A program made the position numbers and the translations under genes. From positions 558,001-622,000 of the forward strand of contig JAHDVF020001229.1 of NCBI GenBank assembly GCA_022606425.2: DNA of 64,000 nucleotides. Reading direction: 5' to 3'. Below the pieces are notes generated by a model, which was not told the DNA's origin, made no database searches, and saw nothing but the letters and a program-made list of their open reading frames with translations. This DNA comes from Lepidostoma basale. Lineage: Eukaryota > Arthropoda > Insecta > Trichoptera > Lepidostomatidae. This document shows positions 43,621 to 52,869 of the stretch, in pieces (position 1 is the stretch's first letter; every line of letters begins with the position of its first letter).

Positions 43621-43653
43621 TAACAAAAACAAAAACAAACCATCACGCCGTTT
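43621..43653 (-). mobile_element. LINE-A 3' stub
   Basis: AACAAACCATCACGCCGTTTCT marks the last bases of LINE-A, immediately left of repeat Q. Confidence 0.55.
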
Positions 43654-43654
43654 C

Positions 43655-43870
43655 TATTTTGAGAAAATGAAACACTTCAGTGTTGTTTTTTAACACCACT
43701 ATTTTTTATTACTTTTTTATTATAACTATTGACCGGTTTCGCGCAGTAGTTACCTTTGGAGCGAAAGTGGTCTGTAGTATAAATAACAAAATAATTTTGT
43801 GTTACAATAAAACAAAAGATCCAAGTGTTTTATATGTTTATGAATATTTAATATTTTTACTATACAACAA
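43655..43870 (-). repeat. Repeat Q, copy 2, hammerhead-like 3' half
   Basis: Homologous in reverse to 10193-10390. The minus strand has CTACTGCGC then GAAAC-CG-GTC (43740-43731). No convincing CUGANGA box. Confidence 0.6.
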
Positions 43871-43871
43871 C

Positions 43872-44000
43872 AACAACAACAAACTATCACGCCGTTACCC
43901 CGTAGGTGTAGGCAGAGAGAATGACAAACTCTCTTGCCTCCTCCACATTCATACAACGAGTCATACACGCATGTTGATTTTTCCGACCGATATTTCCGTC
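43872..44000 (-). mobile_element. LINE-A (GTT)-tailed, 3' end
   Basis: Tail acaacaacaacaacaac, then aaactatcacgccgttaccc, gtaggtgtaggcagagagaa, cattcatacaacgagtcata, ending near the TRCMN/RRAC block. Confidence 0.8.
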
Positions 44001-44009
44001 GATACGGTC

Positions 44010-44340
44010 GAAATCGGTTATAACGATCACGTGATGCTTCATATCTTCATGTGATGGGTATTTTTGTAAGCATTAAGAAAAAGCTATTCTCTGATATAAC
44101 GAGTAATGGTTATAACGAGCAAATTCAGTCGGTTCCATCTTCCTCGTATTTTTTTTTTCAAAACTTCTATAAACATACACACACACGCGCGCGCACGTGC
44201 ACACACACACAACATACACACCCGATCCTTGCACTTTAAAGATCAAACTGTAAAATTTTCAGCGAAATCGGTTGATTAGTTTTTGAGTCTTTAAGACACG
44301 CATACGAACATTGCCTTATATAATATTACAATTAAATATA
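44010..44340. repeat. Transposon-like end with (CA)/(CG) microsatellite
   Basis: ttataacgatcacgtgatgc and ttataacgagc blocks are followed by an alternating purine-pyrimidine run (44173-44211) and then AAATCGGTTGATTAGTTTTTG, a phrase often found near ends of dispersed insect repeats. Family not identified. Confidence 0.4.
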
Positions 44341-45180
44341 TTATTTCTGACAATACCTATATCGATTTTAAAAGAACTCTTGATACAGAAAAAACAAAAG
44401 TGACTCACACGTTTATTTTTATTTTTATTTTAATCATATGATTGATTCAAAATTTTATGATTATATAAATACATAGTTATTTTTACACGTTTAATTTGAA
44501 ATAATGTGCACAATGAGTATTTTTTTAAATTGATTGCTGAATGAGAATAATATCAATAGTATTGTAAATACTTTTATTATAAGAAAAACGTGATTCCCCA
44601 ATCTTTGGTATTGTAGATTTTTTGTTTTACTTTGAATGTTTTTGATTATCTTAAGTTGATGAAAATGCGAGTTTCCCAAAAGTATAATAATATTTTTTAT
44701 CATCGCTAGCTAAGGCATTATCAAATGAGGTGAGAATCAAACGCGTAGCCCTTTTTAAATACCCGAGCTTACGGATAAAAATGAGGTAATCAAGGTAATT
44801 GAGGAAGCTTAATACGCTGTTGACAATAATTAAAGGGCAAATGAATTAAAAAATACCCTAAAATTATTGGAGTGTTTCTTAGAAGATACACAATAAGCCA
44901 AAGCTTAAGGGTGAAAAAAATAAGTATTTGACATTATACCAATCATTAGTATAATTACACCATCAGGGGAGTTAGTATAAGTGTTTTCTAATTAGAGTGT
45001 TTCTTAGAAAAAACTTGTTTTCAAAATAATTTCTAAGTAAACAGGCTTATAATGTTAATTACTCCTACTCTCCTACTCTGGCACTTCGGTGTGGCCGTAC
45101 CCTTAGAATCACATATTGCATCTTTCAGGATGAGTCCTTATAGATACTAAATTAAATTTCTGAATTTAGAAAAAAAAAAC
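44341..45180. other. Unassigned AT-rich
   Basis: 44505-44730 ends ctaaggcattatcaaatgag, the reversed 5' box of repeat Z, so part of it may be a decayed Z copy. Otherwise nothing. Confidence 0.35.
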
Positions 45181-45184
45181 TCAT

Positions 45185-45258
45185 CATGTGCCGAAAAAGG
45201 AGGGGAAGAAGGGTGATATATTCCTAAGCTTACTCTCTACCCTCCCTTTTCGGCACAT
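45185..45258. repeat. Inverted repeat / hairpin
   Basis: ATGTGCCGAAAAAGGAGGGG pairs with CCCTCCCTTTTCGGCACAT across about 36 bases. Arms of 18-19 bp, one or two mismatches. Confidence 0.75.
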
Positions 45259-45363
45259 AATATTCAATTAGTTTAATTATATATAATCTTTTATTTCTAA
45301 GATGGATACCCCCTGCCTCTCCCCACGCTACTTTGTAACTATGTATTTAGTTTGAGTATAGCC

Positions 45364-45395
45364 CCGAGGAAGCTCCTTACAGGGTGAAACCGGTT
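45364..45395 (+). ncRNA. Hammerhead-like motif, family S
   Basis: CCGAGGA, AGCTCCTTACAGGGT, GAAAC-CG-GTT, followed by GGCGTTACTAACTCAAATAA. One core change (U4 to C) and a GUU triplet. Related to 1792-1821. Family K copy 4 is inserted just downstream. Confidence 0.45.
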
Positions 45396-45417
45396 GGCGT
45401 TACTAACTCAAATAAAA

Positions 45418-45834
45418 TGGTTAATTGTATCTCAATAGAGCCGAAGATGTAAATTGTTTTTTTGGAAACAGAATATGGTAGTCGAGGCGTTAACAGGACT
45501 TATGACCTGTCATTGTTTGGGTTAAGCGATCACTTAATGTCAACAAAATTCCCCATTCTGCCCTTCTTACGACCACCACGTCTGCCAATTTATTTTTTGA
45601 AAGATGTATACTCGTATATGCTACTATGTTAAAAACACTTCAAAATTTTTAGGTCAATATACACTAGAGCCATATAATCAGATTTAATGTAAGCATTAAG
45701 CATATTCTGTTTCCAAAAAAACCATTTACAACTTCGTCTCTATTGAGATACAATTAATCCTTAAAAATGATTAACCCCCAATGGGTAAAATCCAGTATTT
45801 GTCAACAAGTATTTGTATACATTAAAAAAAAAAT
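45418..45834. mobile_element. Family K element, copy 4
   Basis: Both inverted ends (about 58 bases each) are intact: TTAATTGTATCTCAATAGAG...GGAAACAGAATATG at the left, its complement ending near 45755. A further segment aatccagtatttgtcaacaa, gtatttgtatacatt follows. TCAAATRAAA at both edges is a candidate 10-bp TSD. Confidence 0.72.
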
Positions 45835-45839
45835 TCAAA

Positions 45840-46205
45840 TGAAAGGGTTTATACTAAGTGAAAAAGTTTTTTTTTTTATATATGTCAAACCAACAAGTAA
45901 TGGCTTTGTATCAAAGATTGAAAACATTATGATTACGTATACTTTTTCATTCTTTAAATAGGCAATGAATTTGCATCAATACGTAATTCAAATTGGAGCG
46001 TTTTGCTTGTTTCATGCATGTACCCCTCCGCCTACGCAAATTTTATTAATATTCTACGATTACGTGCCCATAAATGTACAAATAAAATACTTATTCATCA
46101 TACAGGTACAAAGGTTTCCTCTCAATTGGGCCTGACCTTTTATTTAACACTAATAACAATCTTTATATAGGAAACAACTTTGTACGTGTTAATTCCACAA
46201 CGACG
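45840..46205. other. Unassigned
   Basis: Nothing recognisable. Confidence 0.35.
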
Positions 46206-46405
46206 TAAAAAATATTATATAATGCTTAAATTAATTTTCAACAAAATTTTGATAATGCCATAGACAGGCAAAACATGTAATAAATTATTAATTGTTTCGT
46301 GAACAATGATTTAAAACTCCATATTAAATAATTAGTATTAATGAAAACGTCTGTCTTCTTGGAGTTTTATTTTATTTTAGATGTAATGACATGTTTCGCC
46401 CTTCT
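46206..46405. repeat. Repeat Z, copy 3, two opposed hammerhead-like motifs
   Basis: Plus strand: TTGATAA (46248-46254), TGCCATAGACAGGC, AAAAC-AT-GTA (46270-46279). Minus strand: GAAAC-AT-GTC at 46397-46388, its 5' half lost in a T-run. Between them lie the aactccatattaaat and cttggagttttatt blocks shared with other Z copies. Confidence 0.6.
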
Positions 46406-46489
46406 TTTTTATTTTTTTTATTTAATTTATTTTTTTTAAAACCCAATTGTGTTATATGGATACATTTTTAGATCTTACTTGTAATTATT

Positions 46490-46850
46490 TAACTAACTAA
46501 CTAACTAACTAACCATCACGCCGTCTCCCCGAAAGGGTAGGCAGAAAGAATGGACTGTCACATTTTAACCGATGCGGCACTCCATCCTTCTCTTTTCGCC
46601 CCGCGGGAGACGCGGTGTGATGGGTTGCGAACCTCATCGCCACCAATAGGCATCTCCCACCCACGCTTCGATCGTCCAATATCCACAAAATAAATCTAAA
46701 ATAAATCATATAAAATACAATGATATAAAGTAAAATAAAATAACAAAATAAAAATATTTTAACACATAAAGTTTATTTTAGATGGTGCACTTGTTGACAT
46801 GGACGTTCCGGACTTTTGTGATTATTAGATTTATGTTACTCGCATCCAAT
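46490..46850 (-). mobile_element. SINE-L copy 4
   Basis: Long (CTAA)n end, CATCACGCCGTCTCCCCGAA, AGGGTAGGCAGAAAGAATGG, GC core with GGTTCGCAACCC, then the AT-rich 5' part. Confidence 0.82.
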
Positions 46851-46854
46851 TTGA

Positions 46855-47445
46855 AATCGCAATTATTTAATGTTTCAGTTATATCTTAAGTTGATTTGTA
46901 GTGAGACTCCTTGTGTCTTTTGGTAGTTCATTGTAAAGTTTCAGTCCATTTTTCAATAATTTAGGCAAATGTCATAGAAGACAGACATGTTCATTCATAT
47001 TAATCACATAAAATATAATTGAAGAGTGTATTTGTTAAGTGTCAATAGCAGTAAGCATTTAGGAGAGTAATTGGTGGTTTTAACTATGTTTAAACCATCA
47101 CAATAGAGTTTTCCGTGTATTGTATATATCTCTCATTGTGAAATGAGAGTGAAATAGTTTCCTAGTAGTGCCTAATCAAAAGAAAAATCTTTGAAAAGAA
47201 ACGGGTGCTTGGAAACAGTCTAAAATGTTATAAGCATGGTGCAGTTTTCAGATATCCATTAAGCACTAGAACGATGATGCCTACCGCTTAGACTAGGCGC
47301 ACAAGTAGGTACTCCTAACTCTTTACATTTGATTGTCGGAGGGAATTTTTAGGACTTAAAATAGGGACTGGGTATTCCATATTCAAAACTACATTTTTAC
47401 GCCACAAAAAAGTCTCGTTATATTGTTTTTTGTTTTTTTTTTAAA
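46855..47445. other. Unassigned
   Basis: Nothing recognisable. Confidence 0.35.
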
Positions 47446-47449
47446 TAGT

Positions 47450-47560
47450 CCATTGTTTTGGCTGAAACATTATGATACTTCAACATTAATAACCGTTAAA
47501 ATTAAAAACTCTCCACATAAACGAAAAACTTATTGTAACACCTGATGATGCCAACATCCC
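47450..47560 (+). repeat. Repeat Y fragment ending in a hammerhead 5' half
   Basis: Homologous to 9015-9060 on the left. It ends CACCTGATGATGCCAACAT (47539-47556): CTGATGA, the extra T, and the 5' side of stem II, then breaks off into LINE-A. Confidence 0.6.
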
Positions 47561-47569
47561 TATTTACCT

Positions 47570-48250
47570 TTCTCTACATTCATACATCGTAACATGCACG
47601 CCCGTCGATTTTTTCGACTTCGAATGTGGCCGTCTTTAAGTATTTAACCATTCTTCTATTTAACCATTCTTCCTCTATTTAACCATTCTTCTCTCATCCG
47701 TCCGTTCCATATGTCCAAAAAGGTAGAGTGATTATTTTTTTAATTTGAAAAAAAAAATCTTCCCTGTGGATTTCCAAAATGTTTACATCTTATTTATTTA
47801 AAAAAATTGTTGTTTAAGATCTAATCACATTCCTTAAATTACTTCCTTATTTCGTCGAATAATTTAAATGACTTCCTTATTCTACCACACATCGTTTTCC
47901 CGCACATATTTCTCAGTGATCTCATTTCTACAGCATTTATCCTACTTTCATCCATGATGACGCCAACATAGGTTGGCGAAACAGCAGTCGCGACAATTTC
48001 ATAAAAATAAAATTTGATACGTATAATAAGAATCAGTTTTCCTCTATTCCTAGTGCCATTTACAATCGTTAACATTTACTTTTTTTTACCAAACTTTCTT
48101 CATTCATTCGAACCGCCTTCACTTCTTATATTTCTATTCGAAACTATCACAACACAAGATTTTCCACACATTCGTTTACTCGTTTCTACTTGATTATTAT
48201 GCGTTCATCCTTCTTTTGCCATTTGCATGCTTCGTTTTCATACACAAGGG
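47570..48250 (-). mobile_element. LINE-A copy, broken and interrupted by repeat Y
   Basis: 47570-47645 is the CMTR/HVRS part, then a rearranged piece, 47905-47953 the EMRSLRNMCGK part, 48035-48250 the NGTRN..MVKK and NIRS parts out of normal order. A repeat Y hammerhead unit separates the pieces. Confidence 0.7.
47951..48025 (+). ncRNA. Hammerhead-like motif, family Y
   Basis: ATGATGA (47954-47960), C, GCCAAC-ATAG-GTTGGC (perfect 6-bp stem II with tetraloop), GAAAC-AGCA-GTC (47978-47989): a 2-bp stem III closed by four bases and a GUC triplet. Only C3 of the core differs (A here; C in the other Y copies). Replacing it would alter the key C3-G8 pair, so this copy is probably weak or inactive. 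Confidence 0.62.
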
Positions 48251-48254
48251 AAAA

Positions 48255-48710
48255 ATGAATATTTTAAATATACATATCCTTATAAATATAATTAAAATAT
48301 AAATAAAATATAATTGAAAAATATTTAAAAATATAATATACATTATTATCCAGTCTGCTTGAACAACGCCAACTCACGTGTTATGATGATATTCGTTTCG
48401 TTACACCTAACTCTGGAGAATTGTATTATTCGAATTTTGTATTCAAATAACCCACCACTAGCATTTTCTTCACTCTTCTACCTATTATTGCGCGCCTATT
48501 TTCCGTTAACTACTACCATTTTAAAATAAGGGCTCTTACAACTAGGAGGTCACTACGTCCGAATGCCTTTTCAATGAAAACAAACATTAAGTTATGAAAC
48601 ATTTACATAATACATAAAAAATAACGTCTTGTTGATGGTTGAGGTATTAGTTTTGTTAAACTCAATTATCAATTTATAACGGTAAACATGATTGATAGTT
48701 TTTTAAATCA
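48255..48710. other. Unassigned
   Basis: AT-rich; nothing supported. Confidence 0.35.
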
Positions 48711-48714
48711 ATAT

Positions 48715-49200
48715 ATTTTTAATGATTTAATTGTATCTCAATAGAGACGAAGATGCAAATTGGAAACTGAATATGGTTGATCAGGGTGTTTACAGGACTT
48801 ATGACCTGTCATTGGTTGGGTTAAGCGCACGCTTTATGTAATTACAACATTCCCCATTCCACCTTTTTCTTTATGACCATGTAAGACAATTTTTTGGAAG
48901 TTGTATATATGTTACAAATCTATGCCTAATTTCACATGTCAGTTTCAATGTGCCATCTATGAAGATTTTGATTACATATGTTAATCTTTTTAAGATTACT
49001 CAATATAATCAATATACTAACGCCATCTATGGAGATTAATTTTAGCATTTAGCAGAACATCTTTATTAACACAATGAGAAAGGCTATCGCCATTAGCGCA
49101 TTGTTAGAAGCCGCCTGGAGATTTCACTCCTATCTATATGCCAAAGAATTTGACCAGATATGATTACAATACTTTTTTGTGAATGTATAATACAAGTATA
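48715..49200. mobile_element. Family K element, copy 5, diverged
   Basis: Shares TTAATTGTATCTCAATAGAG, ACAGGACTTATGACCTGTCA, TGGTTGGGTTAAGCG, and GCCTGGAGAT with copies 3 and 4. A partial internal duplication around 'cgccatctatg.agatt' is visible at 48950 and 49020. TSD not found. Confidence 0.65.
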
Positions 49201-49404
49201 AGTTCATTACATTCACAAAAAAAAACAATATATTTTTTTCATTACACTCAACTACAATCTAAAAAACGTAATGATTCGATTTCTAGGTACCTATAGCAAT
49301 ATAATATACCTTACTGATTAAATTCACTTTTTAATGCATTATTACAGGATTACTCTTTTGAATAATATGTGTGGTTTTGAGAAAAGACGTAAAATTCGCG
49401 GTGC

Positions 49405-49550
49405 GAAATAATGAAAAAAGTAAAAAAGTGTTTAGACACATGGAAAGAAAAAATGGTAAAAAGGGTGAATATAAAATATGTAAATAGAACTACAAATAGA
49501 GGAAGGCCAAGGAAAACGTGGCATGATCATATAAATAAAAAATTGCAATC
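49405..49550 (+). mobile_element. LINE-A fragment
   Basis: Encodes a short run with MERKNGKKGEYKICK-like shift and TNRGRPRKTWHDHINKKL. Truncated at both ends. Confidence 0.72.
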
Positions 49551-49554
49551 TTCC

Positions 49555-50028
49555 TATATTTCTTGCTCAATTTCCATTGTATGCGTATATATGCCAACCA
49601 GATGAAAAATCTTCATGTAATTTAATATATACGTATAAAATGTATGAACACAAATTATTCCTCAAGACCCTGATTTGTTTAGAAACTAATTACTCAAAAT
49701 TCACATTGTTTGGAAATAATTATATGTTCAGATAACAATATTTACAATTAAAAATATACGTTTGTTCCATAACTTATTAATTGTACAATGGCATGAATAA
49801 TGAAAGTTTGAATAGCTGCAATTAAAATTATATACTTTGGTCAATCAAAGAATATATCAATATAAATATACAACAGTATTATACCATCACGCACGTGAAG
49901 AAAAAATCTCTACTTTTATAATAAAATAATGTTTTTTCCTACTCAATATTAAAGTATCCAAGTTAATAAAACGTTTGCATGCAATAGTATGTTAAATTAA
50001 AAGAGAAAGTTCCACAATATTTAAAAAT
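49555..50028. other. Unassigned AT-rich
   Basis: Nothing recognisable. Confidence 0.35.
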
Positions 50029-50030
50029 TA

Positions 50031-50228
50031 AACTAACTAACCATCACACCATTTCTTCCAAGGAGCAAGGTGAAAAAACAGACCGCCACACTTTTCTTTT
50101 CTGACATACCTCTTTCGAATCCTCATCATTCTTATATAGCGTCATGCACGCACGTCGATTTCTCCGACCCCTGACGTGGCTGACATTCATATTTAGATTT
50201 ATTTTATCGTGCGACGTTTTCTTCGCTC
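50031..50228 (-). mobile_element. LINE-A copy, 3' part (rest at 51128)
   Basis: actaactaaccatcacacca through gcacgcacgtcgatttctcc to atcgtgcgacgttttcttcg. It stops in the GRPRKT codons, where LINE-F begins. Confidence 0.8.
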
Positions 50229-51008
50229 TTCTATTCTTCTATTCTTCTCTTCCATTCTTCCATGTCTTGTGCGGCTCTTTTGAAATCTGCATCTGATGAG
50301 CAGCGTACGTCCACCAACAGGTCCTCCAGGTACTCTCGGCGTGGGCGTTCCCTAGAGTTTGTCCTCTCGGTCATACCCTCCATTATGGCATGCAAGAGAC
50401 CTTCTTGACGTATTACATGGCCGATCCATCTTGCACGCCTTTCGCACAAGGTTCTGAGCAGGTTCCTTCTTCCTTCGATTCCCTGAAGAACTTCCTCATA
50501 CGTGATGTTGTCTCTCCAGGAAATTCCTAATAGTCTTCTATAGGACCACATCGCAAAAGCCTCCAGTCTCCGCTTAACTCTTTCGAATAGGCACCATGTC
50601 TCGCAGCCGTACATCAAGATACTCCATACATAGGTCTTGATGAGGAGTATTCTCAGTTTTAGGTCTATATTATTTGATTCTATTATTTTCGACCTTTTAT
50701 TAAATGCAAGCCTTGCCTGATGTATACGGCTGTCGACCTCGCTCTTAGACCGACCGTCCCATGTTATTTTGCTCCCGAGGTAGACAAACTCCTTGGTGTT
50801 CTTTCGTGGAACTCCTGACATCAATACTCTCATCTGATGTTGCGTTCGGCCTACAGTCAGCAGCTTTGTTTTGTCTTTATTTATCTTCATATTGTAGCTA
50901 TCTTGAAGAATGCCTTGCAAAGTTGCTTAGGCCTCCTGCAGTTCCTCCTCACATTCAGCAACCATAGCAATATCGTCAGCAAACCTTATCATGTCTATTT
51001 TTTGCCTG
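50229..51008 (-). pseudogene. LINE-F reverse transcriptase, C-terminal part
   Basis: The minus strand encodes KIDMIRFADDIAMVAECEEE, LQEA, a TAG/TAA-type stop near 50927, then an uninterrupted 229-codon run: NMKINKDKTKLLTVGRT, EFVYLGSKITWDGRSKSEVD, SRIHQARLAFNKRSKII, WSILMYGCETWCLFERVKRR, LEAFAMWSYRRLLGISWRDN, RRARWIGHVIRQEGLLHAIM, EGM, and a basic end. FADD is the catalytic palm motif; YLGS, YGCETW, RWIGH are the usual downstream blocks. The GRPR motif is here SRERPRREY. It is the longest intact coding stretch in the window. Only one stop is seen over about 255 codons, so it is recent compared with LINE-A copies. The N-terminal RT and endonuclease are missing. Confidence 0.88.
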
Positions 51009-51110
51009 TGTATCCTAAAACCTCCGAAACGTGTTTGATATTTTATTTTATTTTATTTAAAAAGTTAATGTTGTATACGAAGTACATAAAAAAGAAAAAG
51101 AAAAATATAT
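51009..51110 (+). repeat. Repeat V arm relic
   Basis: CCTCCGAAACGTGTTTGA and the TTGTATACGAAGTACATAAA, AAAGAAAAAG end match the right arm of the V foldback at 56940-57030. The hammerhead box is incomplete (GAAAC-GT-GTT). Confidence 0.5.
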
Positions 51111-51127
51111 TTTGAGTTGATTTAATA

Positions 51128-51212
51128 TAATCCTTTCATTATTTTGTTCATAATATTTTCATTCGCTCTGCATTCACTAATGTTTTCATTTGACACTCTA
51201 CCATACACATAA
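51128..51212 (-). mobile_element. LINE-A copy, upstream part
   Basis: taatcctttcattattttgt, tcgctctgcattcactaatg, gacactctaccatacaca: the KIMKGS to SVYDRVS part of the same copy as 50031-50228. About 90 bases between the two halves are missing. Confidence 0.75.
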
Positions 51213-51239
51213 AAACATTTTATTTAATTATTATTTATG

Positions 51240-51670
51240 TATTGTATTTTTTGGCATTGGGCAAACCAGAGAGGGCATACGGAGTCACTTTAGGCGAGGG
51301 CGCAAGTAAAATAGAAGCAAAACTGAAATATGGAGCCGGCTACACAGGCGCTCGTGTGTTCTTGCATTATACATTTTGCAGTATCGATTTTCCGTGTAAT
51401 GATTCACCAAAGCTCAGGGTGCTGTGCGAACTTTTGCACAGTTTGAGTTTTGCAGGATGCGGCGGGTAGGTGCAGGGTGCACGGCGCCCTTGCGGGATGC
51501 GACCCCTCGGAGGCCGCGTATTCATTAGCTGGACGGGCCCCCGCGCGGCCGGGGACCACCCTCGGCCGCCAAATTGCGCGGCTTACATGTGCCCGCGCTT
51601 TAAATTTATCGCGTCAAGATAGCGCGCCGCGTGACCGCCACTTCGCGCCCGATCCGCTGCTTTTATGACA
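51240..51670. other. CpG-rich unique island
   Basis: The most GC-rich stretch of the window (about 51470-51660: acgggcccccgcgcggccgg, gatagcgcgccgcgtgaccg). Frames of 75 and 72 codons on the plus strand show no domain. No copy elsewhere in the window. Candidate promoter/CpG island or conserved non-coding DNA. Confidence 0.4.
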
Positions 51671-51679
51671 GTTTGCCAA

Positions 51680-51895
51680 AACAAATTATTTGCTACGCCA
51701 ATAATTTCATATTATTTCGATTTTATTATGAAGCACCCAACACGTACGGCGAGATATTTACGAGGTCTCCGTGAACTTTTACCAAACTCAATTTGTCAGA
51801 GTAAAACACGCCAAAGTTTTCATATTAAACCTAAACAGCATTTCCATTTTTATTGTTATAAAATATAATAATAGGATTATCAACTGTTAAAATTT
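51680..51895. other. Unassigned
   Basis: Nothing recognisable. Confidence 0.35.
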
Positions 51896-51899
51896 AAAA

Positions 51900-52420
51900 C
51901 GCTGTTGTGGTATCACATTTTTTAAATATTTTTTTTATTTTTGCAACAGCTATTTCGCCAACCGATGGTAGCATCATCATTCATTCATTCATTTCTCGGT
52001 GCTACATCCCGATGTGGGACTTGGCCTCCTCCACAACGGTCCTCCGCTGACTTCTGTCCCTGGCCATCTCTCCATTCCCCAGCTCCTTCCATTTTCTCCC
52101 AATCTTCTTCCACGCAAGACGCCCATCTTTTCCTCGGTCTGCCTATTAGTCTCTTTTCGCGAGGCACCCATCTGGATATAATTTTTGGTGTTCTACCCTC
52201 CGACATTCTTTCTACATGGCCAGCCCACCGTAGGCGTTGAGACTTGCAGAATCTCACTACTGTTTCCTGGTTAATCAGTACATCAAGTTCAAGTTTTCTT
52301 TTAATTCTGTAAGTCCGATCCTCCAGCGTGGGTCCAAAATTTTTCTCAGTATTTTCCTCTCAAAAACTGACAGCCTACCTTCTTCTCTGATGGTGGCATC
52401 ATCAGGTGTAAATGTATATT
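51900..52420 (-). ncRNA. Hammerhead-like motif, family Y, split by LINE-D
   Basis: Read on the minus strand, the right piece gives ACACCTGATGATGCCACCATC (CTGATGA at 52405-52399) and the left piece gives GATGGTTGGCGAAATAGC-type sequence ending GAAAT-AGCT-GTT (51956 back). Removing LINE-D and one TSD copy leaves a motif with an intact CUGAUGA box, a mostly paired stem II and a GUU triplet. The outer arms (gctgttgtggtatcac / gcaacagc) suggest a foldback. Confidence 0.6.
51980..52388 (-). mobile_element. LINE-D copy, 16-bp TSD, (AATG)n tail
   Basis: The minus strand encodes FERKILRKI, a frameshift, LDVLINQETV, VRFCKSQRLRWAGHVERMSE, GRTPKIISRWVPREKRLIGR, PRKRWASCVEEDWEKME, and a C-terminus, then AATGAATGAATGA. 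GATGGTRGCATCATCA lies at 51964-51979 and 52389-52404, a 16-bp TSD with one mismatch. The plus frames here are antisense. Confidence 0.87.
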
Positions 52421-52424
52421 TTTT

Positions 52425-52560
52425 CAGATGAACAATACTATAATATATTTTTGGGCAACCAATGGACTATTTAATAATAGGAATTAAATTATTGTAAATG
52501 TTGCTGGATACATACTGCACTGCCAGAATTTTGCGTCAACAAATATCTGGTTAATATTTA
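52425..52560. other. Spacer
   Basis: Nothing recognisable. Confidence 0.3.
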
Positions 52561-52563
52561 TTA

Positions 52564-52700
52564 AATAACCATCATTCTGTCTCTTCTGAGAGGTTAACAA
52601 AAATTTATTTTATAACATACTTCTCTCAATGCCACGTTTTCCTCAGTTTTCTTCTATTTTTTTTATCTATTTGGATCGTTAATGAATACTTTATTTTTTT
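52564..52700 (-). mobile_element. LINE-A relic
   Basis: taaccatcattctgtctctt, catacttctctcaatgccac, gttttcctcagttttcttct; large internal deletion. Confidence 0.6.
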
Positions 52701-52739
52701 TTCTTGGCATGCCAAGCCATTGCAATTATCATTTCATTA

Positions 52740-52865
52740 TTATTATTTGTTGTTCCTTTAACATTGATCAAGTGTCATTTGATGATGCCTTAGCAAAGCG
52801 AAACATGTCATTCCAATAAATTAAATTAAAACATTTAAAAACAGACGTTTTTATCCGTATTATTT
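52740..52865 (+). repeat. Repeat Z, copy 4, with hammerhead-like motif
   Basis: TTGATGA (52779-52785), TGCCTTAGCAAAGC, GAAAC-AT-GTC (52800-52809), then ATTCCAATAAATTAAATTAA, AACAGACGTTTTTA. Core differs only at C3 (U). Confidence 0.62.
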
Positions 52866-52869
52866 CAAT

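Noticed and set aside
48015..48075. 78-codon minus frame including EMRSLRNMCGK as a gene
   Set aside because: It runs from rearranged LINE-A through repeat Y; a chimera of two repeats.
51941..52240. 99-codon plus-strand frame with an N-terminal His/Ser-rich part
   Set aside because: Antisense of the LINE-D ORF; the RWAGHVERM and GRPRKRW motifs are on the other strand.
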